Assembly: GCF_900187185.1 (NCBI RefSeq)
Contig: NZ_LT906465.1
Location: 868,001-932,000, forward strand
Length of the DNA stretch: 64,000 bases
Reading direction: 5' to 3'
Source: Chryseobacterium taklimakanense
GTDB taxonomy: Bacteria > Bacteroidota > Bacteroidia > Flavobacteriales > Weeksellaceae
Made by a program: the position numbers and the translations under genes. Below are positions 36,857 to 43,858 of this stretch, in pieces; the stretch's first letter is position 1, and every line of letters begins with the position of its first letter. Under the pieces are notes generated by a model. The model was not told where the DNA came from. It saw nothing but the letters and a program-made list of their open reading frames with translations, and ran no database searches.

Positions 36857-37342
36857 ATGGATACCAGCCTTATTTCACTCGTCAGTATCATCCTTTTGGT
36901 TTTAGGATTATTAGGGACTTTTTTGCCCGTGCTACCGGGGCTTCTCCTTAGTTTATGCGGACTTTTAATCTATAAATTCGGGACCGATGCACCATTATCA
37001 ATGGTTTACATCTGGATTTTTGTAATTCTCACAGCAGTTTCCACAGTTTTAAATTATGTGATCCCCGCGAAAACCAACCGCAAATACGGCGGAACGCGCT
37101 GGGGCAGCATCGGCTCTATTATCGGGACCCTTGCCGGAATATTTTTCATTCCTGTGCCCTTCGGGTTTTTAATAGGCATGTTTCTGGGCGTTTTCATCGG
37201 CGAACTCCTGCACGATTCCACCGACAAAAAAAAGGCCTGGAACTCCACCAAAGGCGCTTTTATCGGATTTATTTATGGTGCCGGTTTCAATTTTATGGTG
37301 GCTTTGGCAATGCTTTTGGTGGTAATCATCGATATATTCTAA
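36857..37342 (+). CDS. DUF456 family membrane protein
   Basis: A 161-residue integral membrane protein with about four hydrophobic helices and glycine-rich loops (GLLGTFLPVLPGLLLSLCG, then GSIGSIIGTLAGIFFIPVPFG). DUF456 members are widespread and functionally undefined. The gene is divergent from the MscS-type channel (76 bp apart), and a lipoprotein gene follows by 11 bp. Confidence 0.88.
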   Translation: MDTSLISLVSIILLVLGLLGTFLPVLPGLLLSLCGLLIYKFGTDAPLSMVYIWIFVILTAVSTVLNYVIPAKTNRKYGGTRWGSIGSIIGTLAGIFFIPVPFGFLIGMFLGVFIGELLHDSTDKKKAWNSTKGAFIGFIYGAGFNFMVALAMLLVVIIDIF

Positions 37343-37353
37343 AATCACCATAA

Positions 37354-37836
37354 ATGCTGAACAAATTCATACTTCCGTCTCTCATATCATTGACATTTTT
37401 ATCATGCAACTCACAAAAAAAATTATCCGAGGTTACAATGCCGAAGACCAGCGATCAGACCGTAAATTCAACTTATCCAACAGAAAAACCTGATCAAAAC
37501 ATTCTTCGCCTCGTGGAAAAACAAAAAGCTTTTTTAAAGGAACCGCAAATGAACGTAACTTTTAAAAGAACCGTTGCCGACAGCCGTTGTCCGATGAATG
37601 CACGGTGCGTGTGGGCCGGAAACGCCACGGTAGAAGTGGAATTTGCGAATAACACGTCAACCCCTGTCGTTCACAAACTTTCGGTGGGTGATCTGCGTGG
37701 CGAGTTGGTCAGCAGCGTGGTAGTTTCCGGGTACAGATACACCCTGCAAAACCTTTACCCCAGCAATTCTACGGAGGTTGGTTTCGCAAAACTGAAAGGC
37801 AAATACGTTATCGATTTGAAGTTTGAAAAACTTTAA
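37354..37836 (+). CDS. Putative lipoprotein of unknown function
   Basis: A 160-residue lipoprotein: signal ending in TFLSC (Cys 17). The folded part has a conserved-looking segment with two Cys (CPMNARCVWAG) followed by beta strands (ATVEVEF, KLSVGDLRGEL, YRYTLQNLYP). I do not recognise a named family; similar proteins occur in Flavobacteriia. It probably shares a transcript with DUF456. Confidence 0.75.
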   Translation: MLNKFILPSLISLTFLSCNSQKKLSEVTMPKTSDQTVNSTYPTEKPDQNILRLVEKQKAFLKEPQMNVTFKRTVADSRCPMNARCVWAGNATVEVEFANNTSTPVVHKLSVGDLRGELVSSVVVSGYRYTLQNLYPSNSTEVGFAKLKGKYVIDLKFEKL

Positions 37837-37849
37837 AAATTATTTGGGC

Positions 37850-37962
37850 GTGCCCTTTGCAGCACCAAGGCCGGGCTAAGGTCGGGCTATACACTGCAAG
37901 TCCTCGCGCTGCGCAAGTCCGGCGCTTACTGCGGGCTTTCCGTTTCTATCCCTCACGCAGCG
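37850..37962. other. GC-rich repeat-like intergenic element
   Basis: The segment beginning TTTGGGCGTGCCC, with GGTCGGGCTATACACTGC, a CGCGCTGCGC palindrome and GCGGGCTTTCCG, ending CTATCCCTCACGC, resembles an interspersed family in flavobacterial genomes (from memory). It contains no gene and lies between convergent genes. Confidence 0.5.
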
Positions 37963-37963
37963 A

Positions 37964-38626
37964 TTACCAGTTTATCGGCGTGTTGCCCTTCGAAACGAGG
38001 TAATCATTAATCTTCGAAAAAGGCTTGCTCCCAAAAAAGCCGCGGTGAACCGAAAAAGGCGACGGATGTGCAGATTTAATAATCAAATGTTTAGAGGGAT
38101 CTATCAGTTCCTCTTTTTTTTGCGCAAAGGCGCCCCAAAGAACAAACACAACATTTTCCTTTTTGTCAGAAATTTCTTTAATGATGAAATTGGTAAACCG
38201 CTCCCAACCCAAATCTTTGTGAGAATTTGGAGAATGTGCCCGAACAGTGAGCGTAGCATTCAGCAGTAAAACGCCCTGGGTTGCCCAGTCGTCCAGTTCG
38301 TTGGTGGTTTTTTCTATGCCTAGATCTTCCTTTAATTCTTTGTAAATATTCTGAAGCGAAGGCGGTGCTTTCACCTGATCCGAAACCGAAAAGCACAAAC
38401 CGTTCGCCTGAAAATCGCCGTGGTACGGATCCTGACCGATAATAACGACCTTCACTTCATCAAAAGGCGTAAGTTCCAACGCCCGGAAAATCTGATTTTT
38501 TGGCGGGAAACAATTGGTGGAAGCGTATTCTTCCTTCACTTTTTGCCAAAGCGTTTCGAAATATTCTGAATTTTTTATCGGAGCGAGCACTTCGGTCCAG
38601 GACAGGGAATTGGTTTTGGGTTTCAA
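37964..38626 (-). CDS. ung: Uracil-DNA glycosylase, family 1
   Basis: Excises uracil from DNA in base-excision repair. Family-1 motifs: GQDPYHGD (catalytic Asp), LLLNATLTVR, and HPSPFSVHRGFFG near the end with the catalytic His. 220 aa. The start is TTG at 38624-38626: an in-frame stop lies two codons upstream and there is no nearby ATG. The upstream tract contains simple repeats. Confidence 0.96.
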   Translation of the reverse strand: MKPKTNSLSWTEVLAPIKNSEYFETLWQKVKEEYASTNCFPPKNQIFRALELTPFDEVKVVIIGQDPYHGDFQANGLCFSVSDQVKAPPSLQNIYKELKEDLGIEKTTNELDDWATQGVLLLNATLTVRAHSPNSHKDLGWERFTNFIIKEISDKKENVVFVLWGAFAQKKEELIDPSKHLIIKSAHPSPFSVHRGFFGSKPFSKINDYLVSKGNTPINW

Positions 38627-38955
38627 GCTTCAGGTCGAGGTTTAGGTTTAGGTTTAGGTTTCAAAATTAAATTAATATTTTTGATTAAGAGGTTTTTGAT
38701 AATTTTCAATAAACAGAATTTTTAAAAGCTGAATTTGTCATTTGTAAAACAATAAAAAAATTCTAAAAAAATTTTAATAAAAGCGTATCACTTCAAAATG
38801 ACTCATTTTATTACGGAGCCCCATTAAAATTGGAAATGACGTGGCTACAAACATCTGCCGCCACGTGGCTAAGCGTTTTTTTAATTATCTCATTACCCCA
38901 TAACCTCATCACCTCATTATCACATCATCCCATTATAAAATATTAAATTTGCAAA
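38627..38955. other. Intergenic region with simple-sequence tracts between ung and mutS2
   Basis: Holds (TTTAGG)4 at about 38637-38662, an AT-rich centre, and a degenerate CTCATTAC/CTCATC tract at 38886-38935. A -7 box TAAATTTG at 38944-38951 closes it. No gene is visible. Confidence 0.6.
38944..38951 (+). promoter_or_regulatory. -7 box directly before mutS2
   Basis: TAAATTTG ends four bases before the GTG at 38956, which would make the mRNA leaderless. Confidence 0.5.
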
Positions 38956-41097
38956 GTGCATATCAACAAAGAAGATTTAAACGAACTGGAATTTCCGGAA
39001 CTGCTTTCGGAGATTGCGCCGTTCGCCTACTCGCATAAAACGGCTGAGAGAATTGCTGAACTTCGTCCGATGGAAATTGACGAGGCGGAACTATCGCTGA
39101 AAAAAACTTCTGAATTTCTGACGAGTTTTGAAAGTTCAAACGCCATTCCCTTCGATGAATACGAGGATATTGAAGCCGAACTGAAATTGATGCTGATTGA
39201 AAATTTCCGATTGGACAATAAGGCCTTCATCAAAATCAAAAATATTACAGAGCAAATCGGCAGGTTACAGAAGTTCTTTCCTACTTTTTCCGAAACGTTT
39301 CCCAACCTTTTGGAAGAGGTAAAAGACATTGAATTCCACAGGGAAATTATTGATAAAATTGACAAAGTTTTCAACCGTTTTGGCGAAGTGAAAAATGAAG
39401 CCTCTCCCATACTGAAAACGTTGAGAACGGAAATTCAGCACGCCAAAAAAGCGATTCAGGAAAATTTCAATAAATCGCTCACGACTTACGCTGATATTTT
39501 GGAAGACATCCGTGAAACGATTATCGATGACCAAAGGGTTTTGGCGGTAAAGTCAGGATTTAAGAAACGTGTTCCGGGCAGAGTTTTAGGAATTTCCAAA
39601 ACAGGTTCCATCACTTATATTCAGCCGGAAAATGTCGTGAAACACTATTTCAAACTCCGTGAAAACGAGGATGAAGAAAAAAAGGAAATCGACAAAATTC
39701 TTAGGAAACTTACTACTCAAATAGCGGAATTTCAGCCATGGCTAGAAGAATATCAAAATTACATTTTCAACCTCGATTTAACCCGCGCCAAAGCCAAATT
39801 TGCCGAGAAAATCAACGGCGTTTTACCAAAAATCAACCGGCATAAAACTTTAAGGCTTAAAGAGGCTTTTCATCCGCTGTTGTGGCTTAGAAATACGGCG
39901 GAAAACAAGAAAATTTACCCACAGACGCTGACTTTAACCGAACACAACCGCATCATCTGTATTTCCGGACCGAATGCAGGTGGAAAATCGATTACATTAA
40001 AGACCGTGGGTTTGCTGCAACTGATGATCCAAAGCGGAATTCTGGTTCCTGTTCATCCCAAATCGGAGATGTTTTTCTTTGACAAAATTATGACAGATAT
40101 CGGTGATAATCAGTCGATTGAAAACCACCTTTCCACCTATTCCTCAAGGCTCAAAAAAATGTCGGGAATTATTCGCGAAGCCGATGCCAACACACTTTTG
40201 CTCATCGATGAGTTCGGAACCGGCTCCGATCCGGAACTGGGCGGCGCTTTGGCGGAAAGTTTCCTGGAATTTTTCTACGATAAAAAAAGTTTTGCCATCA
40301 TCACAACGCATTACACCAATATTAAACTCGTGGTTGAGCAGCTTCCGAATGCTGAAAATGCCGCGATGCTTTTCGACGAAAATTCCCTGGAACCGCTTTA
40401 CAAACTGGAGGTGGGACAAGCCGGAAGTTCCTTTACTTTTGAAGTGGCAGAGAAAAATAAAATCCCCAGATTCATCATCAGAAATGCCCGCGCCAAAGTG
40501 GAAAAAGATGTGGTAAACCTCGACAAGACCATCGTAAAACTTCAGCAGGAAAAATTTGAGGTTGAGAAACTGAAATCGAACCTTACCACGCAGAAAGAAT
40601 CGGTGGAAGACAAACGCGAGAACCTGCAGAAACTGAATGAACAGTTGGAGCAAAAACTCTTTAATTTCCAAAAACTTTATGAGGAAGAACACCGCAAACT
40701 GCAGTTTGGGAACAAGATCGAGGCGTTCATCAATTCCTACATCAACGGGAAGTCGCGGAAAGATGTGGTGAAAGATTTTGTAAAAATTCTGGAGCAGGAA
40801 AAGTTTCGGAAACTGGGCTCGGATAAAGTCGAAAGCAAGAAACTGCAGGTCATAAAACGCAAAATCACGCAGCAACTGAAAAAAGTTGAAGTAAAGGAAA
40901 AAATCGAAGAAACCAACACCAAACTGGAGGAAAAACGAAAAAGCGAACGCGCCGTTTGGCTGAAACCGGGACAGCGTGTGAGAATCACCGGCTCGACAAG
41001 TGTGGGCACGATTGAAAAAATTTCAAAAAATAAAGTGGTGGTGAATTACGGCACGTTTAAAACGACGATTGATGAGGATGAGTTGGAGCGGATTTAA
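38956..41097 (+). CDS. mutS2: Endonuclease MutS2-like protein lacking a C-terminal Smr domain
   Basis: MutS-superfamily ATPase. Order: core/lever region (residues 1-320, long coiled coil), ATPase with Walker A GPNAGGKS (338-345), Walker B LLLIDEFGTGSDP, and the H-loop TTHYTNIK, then a coiled coil (about 520-660). The protein ends at 713 aa in a KOW-like strand segment (VRITGSTSVGTIEKI). Canonical MutS2 continues with an Smr nuclease domain, and none is seen. It starts at GTG, the first usable codon. Anti-recombination or ribosome-collision rescue are the known family roles. Confidence 0.9.
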   Translation: MHINKEDLNELEFPELLSEIAPFAYSHKTAERIAELRPMEIDEAELSLKKTSEFLTSFESSNAIPFDEYEDIEAELKLMLIENFRLDNKAFIKIKNITEQIGRLQKFFPTFSETFPNLLEEVKDIEFHREIIDKIDKVFNRFGEVKNEASPILKTLRTEIQHAKKAIQENFNKSLTTYADILEDIRETIIDDQRVLAVKSGFKKRVPGRVLGISKTGSITYIQPENVVKHYFKLRENEDEEKKEIDKILRKLTTQIAEFQPWLEEYQNYIFNLDLTRAKAKFAEKINGVLPKINRHKTLRLKEAFHPLLWLRNTAENKKIYPQTLTLTEHNRIICISGPNAGGKSITLKTVGLLQLMIQSGILVPVHPKSEMFFFDKIMTDIGDNQSIENHLSTYSSRLKKMSGIIREADANTLLLIDEFGTGSDPELGGALAESFLEFFYDKKSFAIITTHYTNIKLVVEQLPNAENAAMLFDENSLEPLYKLEVGQAGSSFTFEVAEKNKIPRFIIRNARAKVEKDVVNLDKTIVKLQQEKFEVEKLKSNLTTQKESVEDKRENLQKLNEQLEQKLFNFQKLYEEEHRKLQFGNKIEAFINSYINGKSRKDVVKDFVKILEQEKFRKLGSDKVESKKLQVIKRKITQQLKKVEVKEKIEETNTKLEEKRKSERAVWLKPGQRVRITGSTSVGTIEKISKNKVVVNYGTFKTTIDEDELERI

Positions 41098-41405
41098 TTA
41101 ACAATTTATTGAATTAACACTCGAAATTATTAATCCAACAATCGCAAGTTTTCTCTTAACTATACTAATATTCACATATGGGAGAAATTATAATGTATCA
41201 TTCTTTGTGAATAACCCAACCTTTTTTAATAAGGAAGTCCAAAAATTTTACGATCTTATATAAATAATTGGAGATGAAGTAATGAATGATAGGTAGAATC
41301 CTAACTTCATTTCTCTTCAAGAAATTTCATCTTTATATAATTTTGTGTATTACTTTAATATAATGAAAAACTTTTTTAATCCAATCAAAAAATTAAATTT
41401 GTTTA
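41098..41405. other. AT-rich 308-bp gap with a start-less open frame
   Basis: Very AT-rich. Bases 41099-41263 form an open frame with no ATG/GTG/TTG start that would encode a hydrophobic segment (TIASFLLTILIFTYG). It could be a decayed small membrane gene. It ends in the TAAATTTG box of the next gene. Confidence 0.4.
41394..41401 (+). promoter_or_regulatory. -7 box directly before the mini ABC cassette
   Basis: TAAATTTG ends four bases before the ATG at 41406, a probable leaderless transcript. Confidence 0.55.
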
Positions 41406-41684
41406 ATGAAGGAATTTAAAATACTGTGGATTTTTTACCGCAAACTCATCATTCCAACATTTCTGTTCTCTGTAATGCTGGCGTTTGCTTTGGGTGTTTT
41501 CAATCCTTCAGCTTTTGGATTTTCATTTCTTTTTATTTTGCCTTTGATGCAGTATTTCATATACGAGGTGCGCTTTCCGGATGAGTATGTGTTTTATGCA
41601 AACTTTGGGTTTTCACGAAAATTTTTGTGGATTTTCACAGTGGGTTTTGCGTTTTTCATTAAGACTTTAAGCGGATTTTTATGA
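41406..41684 (+). CDS. Small membrane protein of a two-gene ABC cassette
   Basis: 92 residues with three predicted membrane segments (about 14-33, 36-53 and 70-90). There are no recognised domains. It overlaps the ATPase gene by 4 bp (ATGA), so the two are translationally coupled. It is much shorter than a normal ABC permease, so either it is an oligomeric permease-like partner, a remnant, or a regulator. The overlap argues for a joint function. Confidence 0.75.
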   Translation: MKEFKILWIFYRKLIIPTFLFSVMLAFALGVFNPSAFGFSFLFILPLMQYFIYEVRFPDEYVFYANFGFSRKFLWIFTVGFAFFIKTLSGFL

Positions 41685-42331
41685 GTGAACTTCAAATTGA
41701 CAGCATCAGAAAATCGTTTGGTTCCAAAACAATTTTGCAGGATATTTATCTGTCGTGCAAAAAGGGACAAGTTGTAGGAATGCTCGGCAGAAACGGCACC
41801 GGAAAATCCACAATTTTCAAAATCGCGTTCGGTTTGATGAAGGCGGAAAACAGTTTTGTCCGCATTGATAAGGTAATGCAGAACCAGTTTGACCGAAAAA
41901 GACGGTTGGGTTATCTCCCGCAAAATTCTTTTCTTCCCAGGAACATTGAAATTAAAAATCTGATTTCTCTTTTTTGCAATACCGAAAACAGTTTTGTTCT
42001 TGAAAATCATCCTTTCGTAAAACCGTTTCTCAAATCCAGACCGCGTGAGCTTTCGGGCGCTGAACAAAGAATCATTGAAATTCTGCTCCTGATTTTTTCT
42101 GAAAATGAATTTGTGATGCTCGATGAACCTTTTCACAGCCTATCGCCTAAAGTTGTTGAGGAAATCAAAAAACTGCTTAAAGAAAAAAAATTGGAAAAGG
42201 GATTCATCATTTCCGACCATCTTTATCAGGATGTCATGGAAATCAGCGACAGGATTTACCTGCTTTCTGATACCTCGCTAAGGCAAATTTCAAACACCGA
42301 CGAACTGAAATTTTACAAGTATGTGAGATAA
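41681..42331 (+). CDS. ABC transporter ATP-binding protein, unusual signature
   Basis: A 216-residue ATPase domain: Walker A GRNGTGKS (36-43), Q-loop YLPQNS (Gln81), signature LSGAEQ (124-129, in place of LSGGQ), Walker B FVMLDEP (144-150) and D-loop HSLSP. It lacks an accessory domain. It is coupled to the 92-aa membrane protein. The substrate is unknown; similar small ATPases serve drug/peptide or lipid export systems. Confidence 0.9.
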   Translation: MSELQIDSIRKSFGSKTILQDIYLSCKKGQVVGMLGRNGTGKSTIFKIAFGLMKAENSFVRIDKVMQNQFDRKRRLGYLPQNSFLPRNIEIKNLISLFCNTENSFVLENHPFVKPFLKSRPRELSGAEQRIIEILLLIFSENEFVMLDEPFHSLSPKVVEEIKKLLKEKKLEKGFIISDHLYQDVMEISDRIYLLSDTSLRQISNTDELKFYKYVR

Positions 42332-42369
42332 ACTTCGGCTAAAGTGACCCAAATCGGTGCCTGTCGGTA

Positions 42370-42385
42370 ACGGGCTAAAGCCCGT
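42370..42385. repeat. REP-like palindrome
   Basis: ACGGGCTAAAGCCCGT, a near-perfect palindromic hairpin followed by CCCTAC. It is typical of repetitive extragenic palindromes, and it sits between convergent genes. Confidence 0.6.
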
Positions 42386-42395
42386 CCCTACAGAA

Positions 42396-42989
42396 TCAAG
42401 CCTTAATCAGTTTCCCCTCCTCAATCGCCTTTTCCAGCAATATATCAAACGCTTCGCCCATTGCTTCGGAGGCCCGTTTCACGGCTTTTCCCACGATATT
42501 TTCTACCTGCTGCGAAGTAACAGAGGCTTCGGTCCAGCTCGTAGCTTTGCTGTTGCCGTTTAAGATGAATGGCATAATACGGTCCACAGCACAGGCAAAA
42601 ATGGCGTCGGGGGTTTCTTCAGCCTCAAATTCGATCCAAAGGTTCAGGAATTCAGAGCCCAAAGGTTCATCGAGGATTCCGAAAATATTTTTTGCAGCCT
42701 GGAGTTCGCGGTCGTACTTTCCAACCATTTTGGTTTCATCAAAAATGAAGGTGTCTCCGGCTTCTATTTCCACGACGTCGTGGATGGAGAGCATCTTAAT
42801 CACTCTTAACAAATCAATTTGCTCATAATTTTTTGCGTAAGGTAAAAGGATCTGCGCCAAAACAACGATTTGCCAGCTGTGTTCTGCAGTGTTTTCCCGG
42901 CGGGAATCGTCATGATTGAAATTTCTGCGGTTGACGTTTTTAAGCGCGTCGAGAGCAAGGATAAACTTAATTTCTTTTTCTAAAATCAT
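42396..42989 (-). CDS. HD-domain 5'-nucleotidase/phosphohydrolase (YfbR-like)
   Basis: A 197-residue HD-superfamily protein: H37, then HD at 70-71 and a late Asp in AVDRIMP. These are the YfbR/HDDC2-type metal ligands. YfbR acts on 5'-deoxynucleotides. The gene is monocistronic, and the REP-like palindrome lies beyond its stop. Confidence 0.88.
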   Translation of the reverse strand: MILEKEIKFILALDALKNVNRRNFNHDDSRRENTAEHSWQIVVLAQILLPYAKNYEQIDLLRVIKMLSIHDVVEIEAGDTFIFDETKMVGKYDRELQAAKNIFGILDEPLGSEFLNLWIEFEAEETPDAIFACAVDRIMPFILNGNSKATSWTEASVTSQQVENIVGKAVKRASEAMGEAFDILLEKAIEEGKLIKA

Positions 42990-43116
42990 CTGGCAAATTT
43001 CGGATTTATTTATTGGATTTAAAAATTAAGATAAAAATCAGTTTTAACCGATAAAATTTTTATTACTGATTATCAATGCTTTATATATAAATTAAAAATA
43101 TTTTTACTACTTTGTA

Positions 43117-43148
43117 TTGCATATTACCAAACTTTATACATATCTTTG
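43117..43148 (+). promoter_or_regulatory. Promoter of the pspC-padR-pspC operon
   Basis: TTG at 43117-43119 and TATCTTTG at 43141-43148, spacer 21 bp, 27 bases before the first ATG. Confidence 0.6.
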
Positions 43149-43175
43149 CAATAGAAATCACAAAAATATCATCAA

Positions 43176-43454
43176 ATGGAAACTTACCAAAACCAAAACA
43201 ATAAGTATTACGCTAACATAAAGCCAAAATTGTCGCGCGACATCACTAACAAAAGAATCGCAGGAGTTTGCGCAGGAATAGGGAAATATTTCAACATCAA
43301 AGTTTCGTGGGTCAGGACCGTCTGGTTTTTATTAGCTTTCTTTGGAATATTTTCCGCAGGCATTTCCACTTTCTTTGTCGTGAGCGTTTATTTTGTCCTT
43401 TGGTTCATCTTACCGAAGAGCAGCAATATTTTTCTGTGCGAAACAGAACGCTAG
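43176..43454 (+). CDS. PspC-domain small membrane protein
   Basis: 92 residues: a charged N-terminal arm, the PspC word NKRIAGVCAGIGKYF, then one to two hydrophobic helices (TVWFLLAFFGIFSAGIS, VSVYFVLWFIL). PspC belongs to the phage-shock envelope-stress response. It is the first gene of a three-gene operon with padR and a long PspC protein. Confidence 0.87.
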   Translation: METYQNQNNKYYANIKPKLSRDITNKRIAGVCAGIGKYFNIKVSWVRTVWFLLAFFGIFSAGISTFFVVSVYFVLWFILPKSSNIFLCETER

Positions 43455-43517
43455 AGGGCGGAAGACCGGAGAAAGAAGAATTGAAAATTTGTTAAACCAA
43501 CTAATAACTCCATATTA

Positions 43518-43847
43518 ATGAACACAGAAAACACAAAAGCGCAGATGCGCAAAGGCATTCTGGAATTCTGCATTTTGAGCCTCATCAGCGAACGGGAAAT
43601 GTACGTTTCGGATTTGATGGACGAGCTGAAAAAAGGAAAACTGGACGTGGTGGAAGGCACGCTTTACCCACTTTTGACAAGACTGAAAAATGCCGAATTT
43701 CTCTCCTACCGCTGGGAAGAATCTACCGGCGGGCCGCCCCGGAAATACTATCAGATTACTGAAAAAGGTAAAATGTTCCTCAACGAACTTCAAAACACCT
43801 GGAACGAACTGACCGACAGCGTAAACCAAATCACCAAAAAACCATAA
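43518..43847 (+). CDS. PadR-family transcriptional regulator
   Basis: 109 residues: winged HTH with MRKGILEFCILSLISEREMY, VVEGTLYPLLTRL (recognition region), GPPRKYYQITEKG (wing). PadR repressors respond to phenolics or membrane/drug stress. Its position between two PspC genes suggests it controls this operon. Confidence 0.93.
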   Translation: MNTENTKAQMRKGILEFCILSLISEREMYVSDLMDELKKGKLDVVEGTLYPLLTRLKNAEFLSYRWEESTGGPPRKYYQITEKGKMFLNELQNTWNELTDSVNQITKKP

Positions 43848-43858
43848 AAAACAAAACT

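Noticed and set aside
36781-36891. Extended N-terminus of the MscS-type channel
   Set aside because: It would overlap the divergent DUF456 gene, and the family alignment begins at the ATG at 36780.
38637-38662. (TTTAGG)4 as telomere-like DNA
   Set aside because: Four copies inside a bacterial intergenic gap are simple-sequence DNA. The chromosome is bacterial and nothing suggests a linear end.
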